The notes under the pieces are model-generated. The model made no database searches and was not told where the DNA came from. It was given only the letters and a program-made list of their open reading frames with translations. From Bacteroidales bacterium (lineage in GTDB: Bacteria; Bacteroidota; Bacteroidia; Bacteroidales; WCHB1-69), in NCBI GenBank assembly GCA_024686335.1, contig JAILCI010000054.1, positions 62,001 to 126,000 of the forward strand: a stretch of DNA of 64,000 bases. The letters are read 5' to 3'. Positions 52,211 to 62,800 of the stretch are shown here, one piece after another. Numbering within the stretch: the first letter of the stretch is position 1; each line of letters begins with the position of its first letter. A program made the translations under genes and the position numbers.

Positions 52211-52806
52211 AAAAAGGTATTTCAATTGCATTAGTTATCGCCGTTATAGTTATTCTCCTTATTGGAGCAGCTGTACGTCCTTACAATCAGATGGTTTCCA
52301 AAGAAGAGACCTGCAATCAAGCATGGTCTAATGTGGAAAACGTATATCAACGTCGTATGGATCTCATCCCCAACTTAGTAGCCACTGTGAAAGGTGCTGC
52401 TGAATTCGAGAAGAGCACATTAGAGGCTGTCATCAATGCACGTGCAAAAGCAACTTCTGTCACTCTAAATTCTGACGATCTCACAGAAGAGAATATTGCA
52501 AAATTTCAAGCAGTTCAAGACGAACTCGGCTCTGCTTTAAGCCGCTTGTTAGTATCTGTAGAAAGATATCCTGAGCTAACCGCAACACAAGGGTTTAGAG
52601 ATTTGCAAGCACAGCTGGAAGGCATTGAAAACCGCATCGCAGTAGAACGCAACAAATACAACGAGACTGTTCAGGTTTTCAACTCATACATTAGACAATT
52701 CCCAAACAATATCATTGCCGGTATCTGTGGTTTCAAGAGCAAGGGTTACTTCAAGGCTTCTCCTGGTGCTGAAAATTCACCGAAGGTAGAATTTGATTTC
52801 GACTAA
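52207..52806 (+). CDS. LemA family protein
   Basis: A 199-residue membrane-anchored helical protein: one N-terminal transmembrane segment (residues 5-23), then 'YNQMVSKEETCNQAWSNVENVYQRRMDLIPNLVATVKG' and 'ERYPELTATQGFRDLQAQLEGIENRIAVERNKYNETVQVFNSYIRQFPNNI', the LemA signature. LemA is typically encoded with a TPM-domain protein, as here. Its biochemical role is unclear. Confidence 0.96.
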   Translation: MKKGISIALVIAVIVILLIGAAVRPYNQMVSKEETCNQAWSNVENVYQRRMDLIPNLVATVKGAAEFEKSTLEAVINARAKATSVTLNSDDLTEENIAKFQAVQDELGSALSRLLVSVERYPELTATQGFRDLQAQLEGIENRIAVERNKYNETVQVFNSYIRQFPNNIIAGICGFKSKGYFKASPGAENSPKVEFDFD

Positions 52807-52818
52807 TAGAAAAGATTT

Positions 52819-53634
52819 ATGCGCCGACTGCCGATCATCGGATTTTTGCTCTGCATCTCCACACTGCTTTTTGCTAAAAACAATGTGGATGATGTCATCC
52901 CTCCCGTTCCAGATCCACCAAGGCTGGTCAACGACTTCGCGGGTGTGATAAGTGCGTCCGATGTTAATCGGCTAGAACAGCAGTTGGTGGCCTTTAACGA
53001 CTCTACCTCCAATGTGTTCTGTGTTGTGACAGTCAACGACTTGGGAGACTACTCTGCCGGTGAATTCGCATACGAAATAGGTGAACGGTGGGGTGTTCGT
53101 TCCTCAGGCTATCGCAATGGTGTCGTCATTCTTATCAAGCCGAGCACCAATCATGACGGAGAGGTCTACATCTCTGTAGGTTATGATCTTGAGCCCGTTA
53201 TCACAGATGCTTTTGCCAAGCGCGTCATCGACCTGAAGATGATTCCAGAGTTATCGCAACAGCACTACACAGCTGCTATCGATTCCGCTCTGACTTACCT
53301 GTTGCCGGTGGCAGCTGGAGAGATCTCTGTAGAAAGGTTATCGGAAAACAAAATGACCACGGAAGAGGCTATGTTTATTATTGGGTTCACCGTCTTACTC
53401 TTAATCCTCATCCTCATTAGTTTCAAAGACAAAGGAAAACATACTGGAGGCTCCAGTCATAACAGTGGCGACTACGGGGGTGACTATGGTGGACCTTTCT
53501 TCGGCCCTATCTGGGACAAGAGTAGTGGCGGTGGTTTCAGCGGTGGTGATTTCGGCGGTGGCTTCAGTGGAGGCTTCGGCGGCTTTGGCGGAGGAGGAGG
53601 CTTCGGTGGCGGAGGTGCCGGAGGACGATTCTAA
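52819..53634 (+). CDS. TPM domain (YgcG family) protein with Gly-rich tail
   Basis: A 271-residue protein with a signal peptide, a TPM domain ('RLVNDFAGVISASDVNRLEQQLVAFNDSTSNVFCVVTVN', 'RSSGYRNGVVILIK', 'YISVGYDLEPVITDAFAKRVID'), a transmembrane segment ('MFIIGFTVLLLILILISF') and a tail of Gly-Phe-Gly repeats. This is the standard LemA partner; homologues are called phosphatases or membrane-repair factors, none firmly shown in this phylum. Starts 12 bases after lemA. Confidence 0.95.
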   Translation: MRRLPIIGFLLCISTLLFAKNNVDDVIPPVPDPPRLVNDFAGVISASDVNRLEQQLVAFNDSTSNVFCVVTVNDLGDYSAGEFAYEIGERWGVRSSGYRNGVVILIKPSTNHDGEVYISVGYDLEPVITDAFAKRVIDLKMIPELSQQHYTAAIDSALTYLLPVAAGEISVERLSENKMTTEEAMFIIGFTVLLLILILISFKDKGKHTGGSSHNSGDYGGDYGGPFFGPIWDKSSGGGFSGGDFGGGFSGGFGGFGGGGGFGGGGAGGRF

Positions 53635-53694
53635 CTACTCCATATTGCGAATAGCGTATCTTCAATACGCCAAAAAATAATCGTCGTTACTTTC

Positions 53695-53738
53695 AAAAAA
53701 AACGGGCCAGATCATTTTCAAATCTGGCCCGTTTTTTT
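53695..53738. terminator. Bidirectional terminator between TPM and pepP genes
   Basis: A perfect 12-bp stem AACGGGCCAGAT/ATCTGGCCCGTT flanked by A and T runs on both sides, so it can stop both converging transcripts. Confidence 0.9.
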
Positions 53739-53777
53739 GTTGATGCAAACTGAGTTCTCTCGTTTGTCGGAAATAAA

Positions 53778-55175
53778 CTATTTCCCGATAATAGCAGCCA
53801 ACTCGTCTACGCCTTTCGGCAAGTGCGGTCCTAACACGCGGTGACCTGTCTCGGTAATCAACAGGTCATCCTCGATACGGATACCACCGAAGTCACGATA
53901 TTTCTCAACCACATCATAGTTGATGAAGTCGGCGAACTTATTTTCTTTCTTCCAGATATCAATCAAATGAGGAATGAAGTAAATACCCGGCTCGATGGAG
54001 ACCACGAAGCCTGGTTTCAACTCGCGAGCCATACGCAGAGACGCCCAGCCGAAGATATTGCTGGGACGTACGGTATCGTCATAACCAACGTAAATCTGAC
54101 CGAGTCCTTCCATATCGTGCACATCAAGACCAATCTGGTGACCAAGGCCGTGAACCATAAACAGAGCGTGAGCACCTAACTCGACAGCCTCTTTTACATC
54201 GCCTTTCATCAAGCCGAGGTCTTTCAAACCTTGGGCAATAACCTCACAGGAGAGGCGATGCAGTTCCTTGTTGTACATACCCGGATGAGCAGCATCAATA
54301 GCGTCCATGTTAGCTTTCAAGACGATCTCATAGATCTCCTGTTGTTTAGTGGTGAACTTGCCGCCGACAGGCATCGTACGGGTATAGTCAGAGCAGTAGT
54401 TCATCAGACCTTCGGCACCAGCATCCATAAGGAGCATGTTACCTTCTTGGAGAATGCCGTTGTGCAGATGGTTGTGCAGTGTCTCACCATGTTGAGAGAG
54501 AATAACCGGGAAAGAGATTCCGTTACCGTAGGAGAGAGCGATGCCCTCAGCCAAACCGGCCAACTCATGCTCAGAAGCCCCAGCTACGCAACGACGCATC
54601 ACGGTGGTGTGCATCTTCACGCCGATCTCACAAGCCTTGTCCATCTCGTCAATCTCGCACTGCTCCTTGGTGGAACGCAAAGCCACAATGCCTTTGATAA
54701 GCTCTAGAGAGGCAGCCTCGCGAATCTCATTGACATTGATACCTGTAAGATTAGAAAGCCAAATTTGGTTGTCGCCACGATACATCGGCGTAAAATGCAC
54801 CTTGCGACCTTTGTCTTGAGCCTCACGGATGTAGTCCTGCAATTTACCGAGCGGCATAGTATCGGTCACACCAACTTTCTCAGCTAAAGAGGCGATTGTC
54901 GGCTGGTCACCCATCCAGATAATGTCATCAATGGTAAAATCGTTACCAAAGATAATGGACTTGTGCGCATCAAAATCGATGACAGCGGCAATGTCAGCAA
55001 TAGACAAGCCGAAAAAGTAAAGGAAGTCACTATCTTGACGGAAGTTGTAAGTGTTGTCAGGATAGTTCATCGGGGCTTCGTGATTGCCTAGGAAAACGGC
55101 AATGCCATGACCCACCAATTCGGTAAGTTTGTTTCTGCGGTTTTGATAAACAGTTGATTCAAATAAAGGGTTCAT
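53778..55175 (-). CDS. pepP: Xaa-Pro aminopeptidase (aminopeptidase P, M24B)
   Basis: A 465-residue cytosolic metallopeptidase that removes N-terminal residues before proline. The N-terminal domain begins 'NPLFESTVYQNRRNKLTELV'. Metal ligands sit in 'NMLLMDAGAEGLMNYCSDYTRTMPVGGKF' (two Asp), 'FMVHGLGHQIGLDVHD' (His), 'PGFVVSIEPGIYF' and 'GGIRIEDDLLI' (two Glu). It complements pepT for peptide use. Confidence 0.96.
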   Translation of the reverse strand: MNPLFESTVYQNRRNKLTELVGHGIAVFLGNHEAPMNYPDNTYNFRQDSDFLYFFGLSIADIAAVIDFDAHKSIIFGNDFTIDDIIWMGDQPTIASLAEKVGVTDTMPLGKLQDYIREAQDKGRKVHFTPMYRGDNQIWLSNLTGINVNEIREAASLELIKGIVALRSTKEQCEIDEMDKACEIGVKMHTTVMRRCVAGASEHELAGLAEGIALSYGNGISFPVILSQHGETLHNHLHNGILQEGNMLLMDAGAEGLMNYCSDYTRTMPVGGKFTTKQQEIYEIVLKANMDAIDAAHPGMYNKELHRLSCEVIAQGLKDLGLMKGDVKEAVELGAHALFMVHGLGHQIGLDVHDMEGLGQIYVGYDDTVRPSNIFGWASLRMARELKPGFVVSIEPGIYFIPHLIDIWKKENKFADFINYDVVEKYRDFGGIRIEDDLLITETGHRVLGPHLPKGVDELAAIIGK

Positions 55176-55215
55176 ATTATTGGGTTTTTTAATTGATAAT
55201 TTTTCGTTGGTTGTG

Positions 55216-55309
55216 GGGGCGAATGATTATTCGCCCTTACTGATATCGGGGCGAATGATTATTCGCCCTTACAGGTGGCGACGTTGGGCGAATGATTATT
55301 CGCCCTTAC
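55216..55309. repeat. Three tandem palindromic repeats
   Basis: The hairpin GGGCGAATGATTATTCGCCC followed by TTAC occurs three times, at 55217, 55249 and 55286. Spacers of 8-14 bases differ in sequence. They fill the gap between pepP and the C10 peptidase gene, both on the minus strand. Confidence 0.9.
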
Positions 55310-55314
55310 GGTGA

Positions 55315-57105
55315 TCATGGGATAATGATCTTAGTGGTTGTATCGCCTACATGGACCATATAGAGGCCGGATGTCGATATATGGACTGTTGTTGTTGAAC
55401 AGTTTTTCTGTTCATAGATGGTGCGTCCCAAAGCATCAAAGATAGTGACGGGCGCAGCTTTGTCTTGTTTGATGAAAACCTCGTGGCCATGTGCATAGAC
55501 AACTGGCTGCGAAATTTCATGTGTTGAGATTCCAGAAGCGGGGTAAATCCACTTAAAAAAGTTGACGAAATCTGTTGTGTTGACCGAATATTGCAGGTTG
55601 TCATCGCCATACATGACGACGAAGGTGTATGTGTGACCAGGAGTAATCAAAAGAGGCAGCTCAGTCAAACCATCGATGACAACATGGGATGCACCAGCTT
55701 CAAGGGTCACATTCTCGCTATGAAGACAGCCTATCAATTCTTGGTTGTCATCATAAACGCCAAGGCCGATAACCCCATTGAAAGTGGAGTCTCCTTTATT
55801 GGTTACTGTGTAATTGTATGTAAAATAGCCACTTCCTGCCGCAAAACAGATGGTGGGGGCAACTTGCAGGTCAGCTCCCATCTCGAGATAACTGTAGTCG
55901 GGTTCTATACCGAAAAGAGCTTCTTGCCGGTCGGAAAAACTATATCCTGACACATCCAGCGCAGTCGTGGGAAAATAGGCATCATGACTTCCTCCCCATC
56001 CCCAATTGACATGGAAAAGACCGTTGTTGTCATAACCATCCAAGATAAAACAGTGACCGCCGTTTGTTTCGCCTGTCGTGGGATCAATACCGAAACCTCC
56101 ATAGAGAACGGGACGGCCGTTGGAGATATCCTCGCGCAACATATTGTCCCAAATACTATCAGAGATATTCTCGCGGGCAATACCTTGTAGAGAAGCTTTG
56201 TATCCAAAGAACTTAGGTAAGGCATTTTCTGGACAATATTCATGATCCAGATACATAGAATCTGTAAATTCCAACAGCGCAATAGGAGCGTCGCTGCCGC
56301 TATCACCATACAAGTTATAACTCATTTGAATGCTGATACCCACATGAGACATCAGAAGAGCCACCGCATTGATCTGCTCTTGCGTACTACCCCAATCCAA
56401 AGCATTAGGCATTGAAGCCCAAAGGTATTCCGTGTTTTCAAAGTCTGCGCTCAGGGTTCCGTAAGTCCAATGAGGCTGCACGCCCTCCCAACTATAGGAG
56501 TAGTGGCTATATCCATGACGGGGATGGTTCCAAAATTTCATCACCTGGGCCATGCCTGTTGCTGTGCAACCGGTTGTAGGATGGTAAGTATAAAGTGTGG
56601 AGTCCACAGGGCACATCTCATTGTACCAGGGGCGTTGAGACCATGTGGTAGTAACCAGTGGGGCAACTGTGTCGGCATATTTAGCCTCTGAAGGAGCGTT
56701 GTTCAACAGAGATTTCCACGCGTGCTCGGTGATGGGTGAGGTTACTTTGGAGGCCCGCGCCCACGCTATCTGACGGTCAAAGAAGCCAAGCCAATAACGT
56801 AAAGCCGGAGGCATCTCCTCAGACAAAAAAGATTCTTGCGTGGAGTACCCCAACACTGGTCTGGCGCAATCATCGGCTGAGATAATTACAAACCCTCCCT
56901 CTGCCATATTGAAGATGTAAAGATTGGAAAAAGGCACCTGCGATGTGATGTCAACCATTGCAGAAGTAGCACGACCTTGACGTTGCCAAAAGTTCTGCGC
57001 TGCAACACGAGCTTTTGCGGAATCCACAGGACCTGCCAGCATCGTCAATACAGTACAACAACAAATTATTGTTAGAAAAAGTTTCTTTGTTATCTTGTTG
57101 ACCAT
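55315..57105 (-). CDS. C10 family (streptopain/interpain-like) cysteine peptidase with T9SS sorting domain
   Basis: Starting at 57105 (MVNKITKKLFLTIICCCTVLTMLAG) the product has 596 residues; the 35 extra residues of the open frame include a second hydrophobic stretch upstream of the promoter and are rejected. A propeptide-like domain ('FVIISADDCARPVLGYS') precedes the catalytic domain: nucleophile Cys180 in 'YHPTTGCTATGMAQVMKFW' and His351 in 'NGGHCFILDGYDNNGLFHVNWGWGG'. A beta domain and a type A sorting domain ('VTIFDALGRTIYEQ...TSGLYMVHVG') follow. Relatives such as interpain A of Prevotella degrade host proteins. Here surface export is predicted. Confidence 0.94.
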   Translation of the reverse strand: MVNKITKKLFLTIICCCTVLTMLAGPVDSAKARVAAQNFWQRQGRATSAMVDITSQVPFSNLYIFNMAEGGFVIISADDCARPVLGYSTQESFLSEEMPPALRYWLGFFDRQIAWARASKVTSPITEHAWKSLLNNAPSEAKYADTVAPLVTTTWSQRPWYNEMCPVDSTLYTYHPTTGCTATGMAQVMKFWNHPRHGYSHYSYSWEGVQPHWTYGTLSADFENTEYLWASMPNALDWGSTQEQINAVALLMSHVGISIQMSYNLYGDSGSDAPIALLEFTDSMYLDHEYCPENALPKFFGYKASLQGIARENISDSIWDNMLREDISNGRPVLYGGFGIDPTTGETNGGHCFILDGYDNNGLFHVNWGWGGSHDAYFPTTALDVSGYSFSDRQEALFGIEPDYSYLEMGADLQVAPTICFAAGSGYFTYNYTVTNKGDSTFNGVIGLGVYDDNQELIGCLHSENVTLEAGASHVVIDGLTELPLLITPGHTYTFVVMYGDDNLQYSVNTTDFVNFFKWIYPASGISTHEISQPVVYAHGHEVFIKQDKAAPVTIFDALGRTIYEQKNCSTTTVHISTSGLYMVHVGDTTTKIIIP

Positions 57106-57146
57106 AAGTTTGATTATCTTTTCATTATGAATAATTAAAGCGGGCA

Positions 57147-57154
57147 CAAAAATA
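57147..57154 (-). promoter_or_regulatory. -7 box of the C10 peptidase gene
   Basis: TATTTTTG on the minus strand, 41 bases before the ATG at 57105. Confidence 0.55.
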
Positions 57155-57303
57155 TAAAAAAATAACACTACATGGACAAAAAAGGGATAGGAAAGGATTA
57201 ATAAAAACATTGTCTCAAATAAGAAAAATATTTTTAGAAGAAATTCGTTTTCTTCTTAGCCTACATAAAAAATTGAGAATTGCGCTATTACTATATTTTT
57301 TTG

Positions 57304-57311
57304 TATTTTTG
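57304..57311 (+). promoter_or_regulatory. -7 box of the PepSY-like gene
   Basis: TATTTTTG, 19 bases before the ATG at 57331. Confidence 0.55.
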
Positions 57312-57330
57312 GCACCTACTTTTGTATAAT

Positions 57331-58944
57331 ATGAAAAATATGAAAAATATGAAACGTTTATTTTTGTTATTAGCTGTTATTCAAATACTTGCAATTGGAA
57401 CTACAGAGATGTTCGCCCAAAAGCTGAAACCTACTGAAGTTCCTGATGATGTTGTGCAAGCTTTGGACATGCAATATTCATATGCCAAGGTGACGAGTTG
57501 GTTTAAAGAGGGGAATCAATACATTGCCACAATCAAGGATGAAGGTTCTACAGGAAAGGTCTACATCTCATCCACTGGTGAGTGGTTGCGCACCACCTTT
57601 GCAGTACCGCAAAATGAGCTGCCATCATCCATCACCGCTTATGTGAAGGAAAACTACCCGGAATTCATCATTGAAGAGTCCTGCCTAGAGGAAAAAGATA
57701 ACGAAAAGACGCACTATTATCTGGAGGTAAAGCCTGACGGTGTCGGTTTCAAGCCATCCAAGTTGACCTTCAGCACGACAGGTACTAACGAGCTGATCAG
57801 TCGAGTGGATCCTGAGGACTTCAAGGATCCCAAAGCTCCTGTAGAGAAACCGGCTCCCGTGAAACCGGCAGAAAAAGACAACAAGCAGACTGCAGCCAAT
57901 ACCAAACCTGCTACAAAGCCAACTGCAAACAAGCCTGCTGAGAGCAAACCTGCCCCCAAACCGGCAACTCAGAAGCCTGCTCCCGCTCCAAAACCAGAAA
58001 AACAAGCTGAGCCCAAGCCGGAAAAACCCAAAAAGGAGAAACCAGAACCCGTAATTAAAGACGAATACGGCAACATTGCCATCAAGGCTTCTGAAGTGCC
58101 TGCTGTGGTCACCAAAGCCCTAGCCAAGAAGGTGATGCATCCCGAAGAACTCAACTGGTTCTTCATCGACAGCACCTACGTGGCAAGATGTATCAACACC
58201 GGCAAGAAGACTGCCGTCTATATCACCAAAGACGGTCTTTGGGACAAAACTCTGACCGTACTCCCTGAAGAGTCTGTGACAGGTCCTATGCTCAAACACT
58301 TGAACGACTATTACAAAGGGTTCAAATTCAAATCCGCAGTCAAGGAACAGCGTGCTGACAAGCAAGACAAGACCATGGTTGAGTTCTATGAGAAAGCCAA
58401 TTATAAAGCCAAGTTGGTCACAACTATCATCTTTGACAAGACGGGTAAATTGATCCGCACTATCGATCCTGACTATGAACTGGGCGGTGGTGGTGCCAAG
58501 GCATCAGACGAGGACGAGGCTCTCGAAAAATATTACGAGAAGATGAATATGAGTGTCAAAGAGGATGACACTCAGCGTGTTCCCGAGAGTGTCAAAGCTG
58601 CTTTCAAACTCAAATATCCGCGTGTTACCAACGTAGAGTGGCAAGAGGACGACAACCTCAACTTCCAAGCCATCTATTACACTGCCCGTGGCAAAGAGAT
58701 TTGCGTTTTCAATCCTTATGGCGAAATTGTAGAGACTTGGATCATGGGCAAACCCGACGCTCTCTCTGCAACTATTCAAGACTATCTGAAGAAAGAACAT
58801 AAAGGCTGCAAAGTGGTGGAATATTACACCGTAAAGAAGATTGCCGACAAGCAGACCCTATACAAAGTCCTCATCCAAGACAAAAAGTCTGGTATGGAAG
58901 ACGAGCTTTGGTTCTCTCTTAACGGCAAACCTGTAGAGATGTAA
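57331..58944 (+). CDS. Secreted three-module PepSY-like protein with Pro/Lys-rich linker
   Basis: A 537-residue protein. The start region repeats a 9-base unit (ATGAAAAATATGAAAAATATG), giving MKNMKNMKR and three possible starts; the signal peptide ends at 'TEMFAQ'. Three PepSY-like (BLIP-like) modules can be seen: 'KLKPTEVPDDVVQALDMQYSYAKVTSWF', 'IKASEVPAVVTKALAKKVMHPEELNWFF' and 'QRVPESVKAAFKLKYPRVTNVEW', each followed by strand-rich sequence. Modules 1 and 2 are joined by about 80 residues of Lys/Pro/Ala repeats, likely an extended spacer. Such proteins are common in the Bacteroidetes periplasm, with no settled function. Confidence 0.82.
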   Translation: MKNMKNMKRLFLLLAVIQILAIGTTEMFAQKLKPTEVPDDVVQALDMQYSYAKVTSWFKEGNQYIATIKDEGSTGKVYISSTGEWLRTTFAVPQNELPSSITAYVKENYPEFIIEESCLEEKDNEKTHYYLEVKPDGVGFKPSKLTFSTTGTNELISRVDPEDFKDPKAPVEKPAPVKPAEKDNKQTAANTKPATKPTANKPAESKPAPKPATQKPAPAPKPEKQAEPKPEKPKKEKPEPVIKDEYGNIAIKASEVPAVVTKALAKKVMHPEELNWFFIDSTYVARCINTGKKTAVYITKDGLWDKTLTVLPEESVTGPMLKHLNDYYKGFKFKSAVKEQRADKQDKTMVEFYEKANYKAKLVTTIIFDKTGKLIRTIDPDYELGGGGAKASDEDEALEKYYEKMNMSVKEDDTQRVPESVKAAFKLKYPRVTNVEWQEDDNLNFQAIYYTARGKEICVFNPYGEIVETWIMGKPDALSATIQDYLKKEHKGCKVVEYYTVKKIADKQTLYKVLIQDKKSGMEDELWFSLNGKPVEM

Positions 58945-58973
58945 GCCGCCAAACCAGCTAAACCATTAACCCT

Positions 58974-59822
58974 ATGAAATATTTTGAAATACGATTAAAC
59001 ATCACCCCTGCCGACCCTTGGAAAGAGATTTTCACCTCCATGATGGGAGAGATCGGGTGCGACAGCTTCATGGATGACGAGGATGAAGGGACTCTCCTGT
59101 GTTACATTCCCGTCCAAGACTATAATGAAGCTGCATTAAAAGAGGTGGTGGAAGATCATGGTTTTGAGAATGTTGAAGTGACATACAGCATTCGGGAGAT
59201 GCCCGACATTGACTGGAATGCAGAATGGGAAGCCAATTATCAGCCCGTAATGATTGCTGACCGCTGTTACATCAGAGCTCCTTTTCACCCGGCACGTCCT
59301 GAGACAGAGTTTGAAATCATCATAGAACCAAAGATGTCGTTTGGAACAGCTCACCATGCCACCACTGCGCAAATGGCTGAGTATGTGCTGGAGACTGAGA
59401 TGAAAAACAAATATGTCCTTGATATGGGCTCAGGCACCGGCGTTCTTGCTATCCTCAGCAAGATGCGCGGCGCCACAGATGTCACTGCCATCGACAACGA
59501 TGAGTGGGCATACAGGAACGGACTGGAGAATGTGGCGCACAACAACTGTGCAGATATTCAAGTTCTTTTAGGTGACGCCTCGTTGTTGGGTGAAAAAAAA
59601 TATGACGTCATCCTTGCCAATATCAACCGCAACATCCTGCTGCAGGATATTCCGACTTATGTACGCTGCCTTCAGCCTAACGGACTTCTCTTCATGAGCG
59701 GTTTCTACGAAGAACCCGACCTGGACATCATACGGAAATGTTGTGAAGAGAATGGTCTGAAATATATCGACCACAAGATGAGAGATAATTGGGTAGCCGC
59801 AAAATTCCAGAAGCTCGGATAA
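58974..59822 (+). CDS. prmA: Ribosomal protein L11 methyltransferase
   Basis: A 282-residue SAM-dependent enzyme that methylates L11. It has the N-terminal substrate-binding domain, the linker 'MSFGTAHHATTAQMAEYVLE', SAM motif I 'VLDMGSGTGVLAILSKMRGA', 'VTAIDNDEWAYRNGLENV' and 'YDVILANINRNILLQDIPTY' (the NIN motif). Complete. Confidence 0.96.
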   Translation: MKYFEIRLNITPADPWKEIFTSMMGEIGCDSFMDDEDEGTLLCYIPVQDYNEAALKEVVEDHGFENVEVTYSIREMPDIDWNAEWEANYQPVMIADRCYIRAPFHPARPETEFEIIIEPKMSFGTAHHATTAQMAEYVLETEMKNKYVLDMGSGTGVLAILSKMRGATDVTAIDNDEWAYRNGLENVAHNNCADIQVLLGDASLLGEKKYDVILANINRNILLQDIPTYVRCLQPNGLLFMSGFYEEPDLDIIRKCCEENGLKYIDHKMRDNWVAAKFQKLG

Positions 59823-59864
59823 AAAACTGAGGGTTAGTTATCGTATTTTCATACCATTTTTAAA

Positions 59865-62800
59865 ATGATGAAAAAAATATTGTTTGTCAGCATATTGCTG
59901 TGTTTTACCATTTTTGCTCAGGCACAGCGTTTTACCCGTTTCTCCAATGACCCTGCCAAGACTGTTGAAGAGATGAAAGAAATGCTCTCCACCGTGCCAA
60001 AAGACCGTCAAGGGGAAGCTAAAGATCTATTGAATTTCTTTACAGAGATGTGGGAGCAAAATATGGTATATGATGCTCAGATGGCTTTCATAGAAGAGGC
60101 TAACCAGATGCTGAAGCACAAACTTCGTCCATTCCCGCATTTTGAATCTTATATCCATGCCTATAAAGCATTTGTCTTGAGTGATTTCGCTGACGAAACA
60201 GATACATGGGTCAAAATATTGGAGTATCACGCCACACACGGTGTCACCCAATATCAAGCGAAGATGAAACTCTACGAAAACCTTTTCTCACGGTATGTAC
60301 TTAATACTGAGGATAATGTGTGGTGGGAATCCGATGCTATGCCATCAAAAATGGGTTTTGACAAGGAACCTTTTTTCGATTTTGACGATATCGTCTTGAC
60401 TGGTCATTCCAATCAGGATAGTTTACAAGTCTATGATGTAGCCGGGCGTTATTTTCCTGGCCAACTGAAATTCAAAGCAAAAACTGGAACTGTATATTGG
60501 ACTCGAGCTGGTCTCACTGACGATGTAAAGGCAGAATTAAAAGAATTTGTTGTGGATGTTCGCTTTGCACAACTCTCTGCTGAAAATGTTACGTTCCATT
60601 ACCCGGATCTCTTCTCCGCTCCTATCAAAGGTCATTTAGAAGAAAAAGCTGTCTTAGCCACTACTGAAGAGAAGGCTACCTATCCCCGTTTTACCAGCTA
60701 TGACAAGTCCATGGCCATCCCATCGTTATATCCCAATGTAGACTATATTGGTGGTTTTGACCTGAGAGGAGCCTCCATTTACGGAACCTCCTCGGGCGAC
60801 ACCTTAGCCAACGTAAATATCAAACGGGAGGGAAAAACTATCATCAGAGCCGCATCTCAAAATTTTCTTATCAAACCTACTAACTTACTCGCTGAGGATG
60901 CGCATGTTAGCATCTACATTGAAGAAGACTCCATCTACCACCCTTCCGCCAACTTCAAATACGACAACGACAACCAAGAGTTGCTAATCACTCGTCCTAA
61001 GCAAGGTGTGGGTCGCTCTCCTTTCTTTGACTCTTATCATAAACTGGATATCACCATTGAATCTATCCACTGGAACACTAACGATGAACGTATTGAATTC
61101 AAACCCATTGTGGGCAACACGAGTAAACAGACTGCTATCTTTGAATCACAGAACTTCTATGATGAGACCGTAATGCATGAAATAGAGGGTTACAACAAAG
61201 AAAACCCTCTTTATACGCTTTGGCAACTCTTCAACTCTGCCGGCTACGAAGATGTGACCATTGAAGATGTTATCCGTTGGTTCAGAAAGCCACCATTGGA
61301 CATCAAAGCGCTGATCATTGACTTTGCTGCACGTGGTTTTGTAGAGTACGACGTTATCAATAATCGTATACACTATCGTAGTAAAATTGCTCAATATCTT
61401 AATAACCAAATCAAAAAACGCGATTACGACTACATCCGACTTGAATCCAAAACTCACTACGCGTCCTTAGATCTTCTTACCAATGATTTGAAAATCACCG
61501 GCTGCGAGTTCTTCGTTCTCAGTGATCCACAAATTGTGAATGTATATCCGAAGGATGAATTGGTAACCGTAAAGAAAAACCGCAACATGGTATTCTCCGG
61601 CCGTGTCATCGGTGGTCTTTTCGATTTTGTAACTCACAATTGCCAGTTCGACTATGACCGTTTTCTTGTGGATATGGACATCATTGACACCCTCATCATG
61701 TACGTAGAAGACAAAGAGGGTCCTATGGATATGTACGGAGACTATAAACTACAACGTGTCAAGAGTCAAATTGAGGAATTGTCTGGTGTTTTATATGTGG
61801 ATGTCCCTGGCAACAAGTCCGGTATGACCGACTACCCCGACTATCCAATATTTGAGGCAAGAAAAGGTGGTAAGGTTTTCTATGACAAACCTGAAATCTT
61901 GGGCGGTGTATATGACCGTGACCGTTTCTTCTATTCTGTCAACGAATTCCGCATTGTCAACCTCGACAATTTTGAGATTGACTCCATGAAGTTCACAGGA
62001 CGCTTGGTCTCCGGTGGCATATTCCCAGATATCAACGAACCGTTGCAGGTGCAGAAAGACTTCTCCCTAGGTATTCGACATCAGACAAATGGTTTGCCAA
62101 TGTATGGTACAAAAGGTGGTTATGCGGGCAGTATCAGCATGACACACGAAGGTTTGCGCGGCAAAGGTACCATTGACTATATTACTTCTCATACTGTTTC
62201 CGACAGTTTGGTCTTCTATCTTGATTCCACCAACGGTGCTGCCAACAATCACGTAGTGGAAGAGCAGATGGCTGGTGTAGAGTTTCCTCCTGCATCAGTT
62301 GATGAAGGCTACCTCCATTGGGAACCTTATCAAGATCAGATGTTCATCCACACCATTAACAATCCGATGGCCGTCTTCCGCGAAACCGAGTTAACAGGCA
62401 ACTCAAAAATTACTCCAAATGGTATGTTCGGTACTGGTGTCGTGAAATTCAATCGTGCAGACATCACCTCACAAAACTTTTTCTTCAAGCATCATGAGGT
62501 GTTAGCTGACACTGCCGATCTACAAATTTACGACCTTAGCAAAAACAAAGATAATATTGCATTTTCGACACGTAACTATAAATCTCACGTGGACTTCAAG
62601 ACTCGTAAGGGTAACTTCAAGGCAAATGGCGAAGCCTCTGAAATTTTCTTCGTCAAAAATGAAATCAAAGGTGTCGCTTCAGAGTTTGATTGGGATCCTA
62701 TCGACTCCACAAAACTGCGTTTCAAATGGGACGATCCTTACAAAGATGTGGACATTGACAACACGGAAATCAAAGAGTTGGTGGATATGCACAGCGAAGG

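Noticed and set aside
55216-55309. Possible CRISPR array
   Set aside because: Only three units, each a full palindrome, with spacers of 8-14 bases; no cas genes nearby. Better explained as a tandem hairpin repeat.
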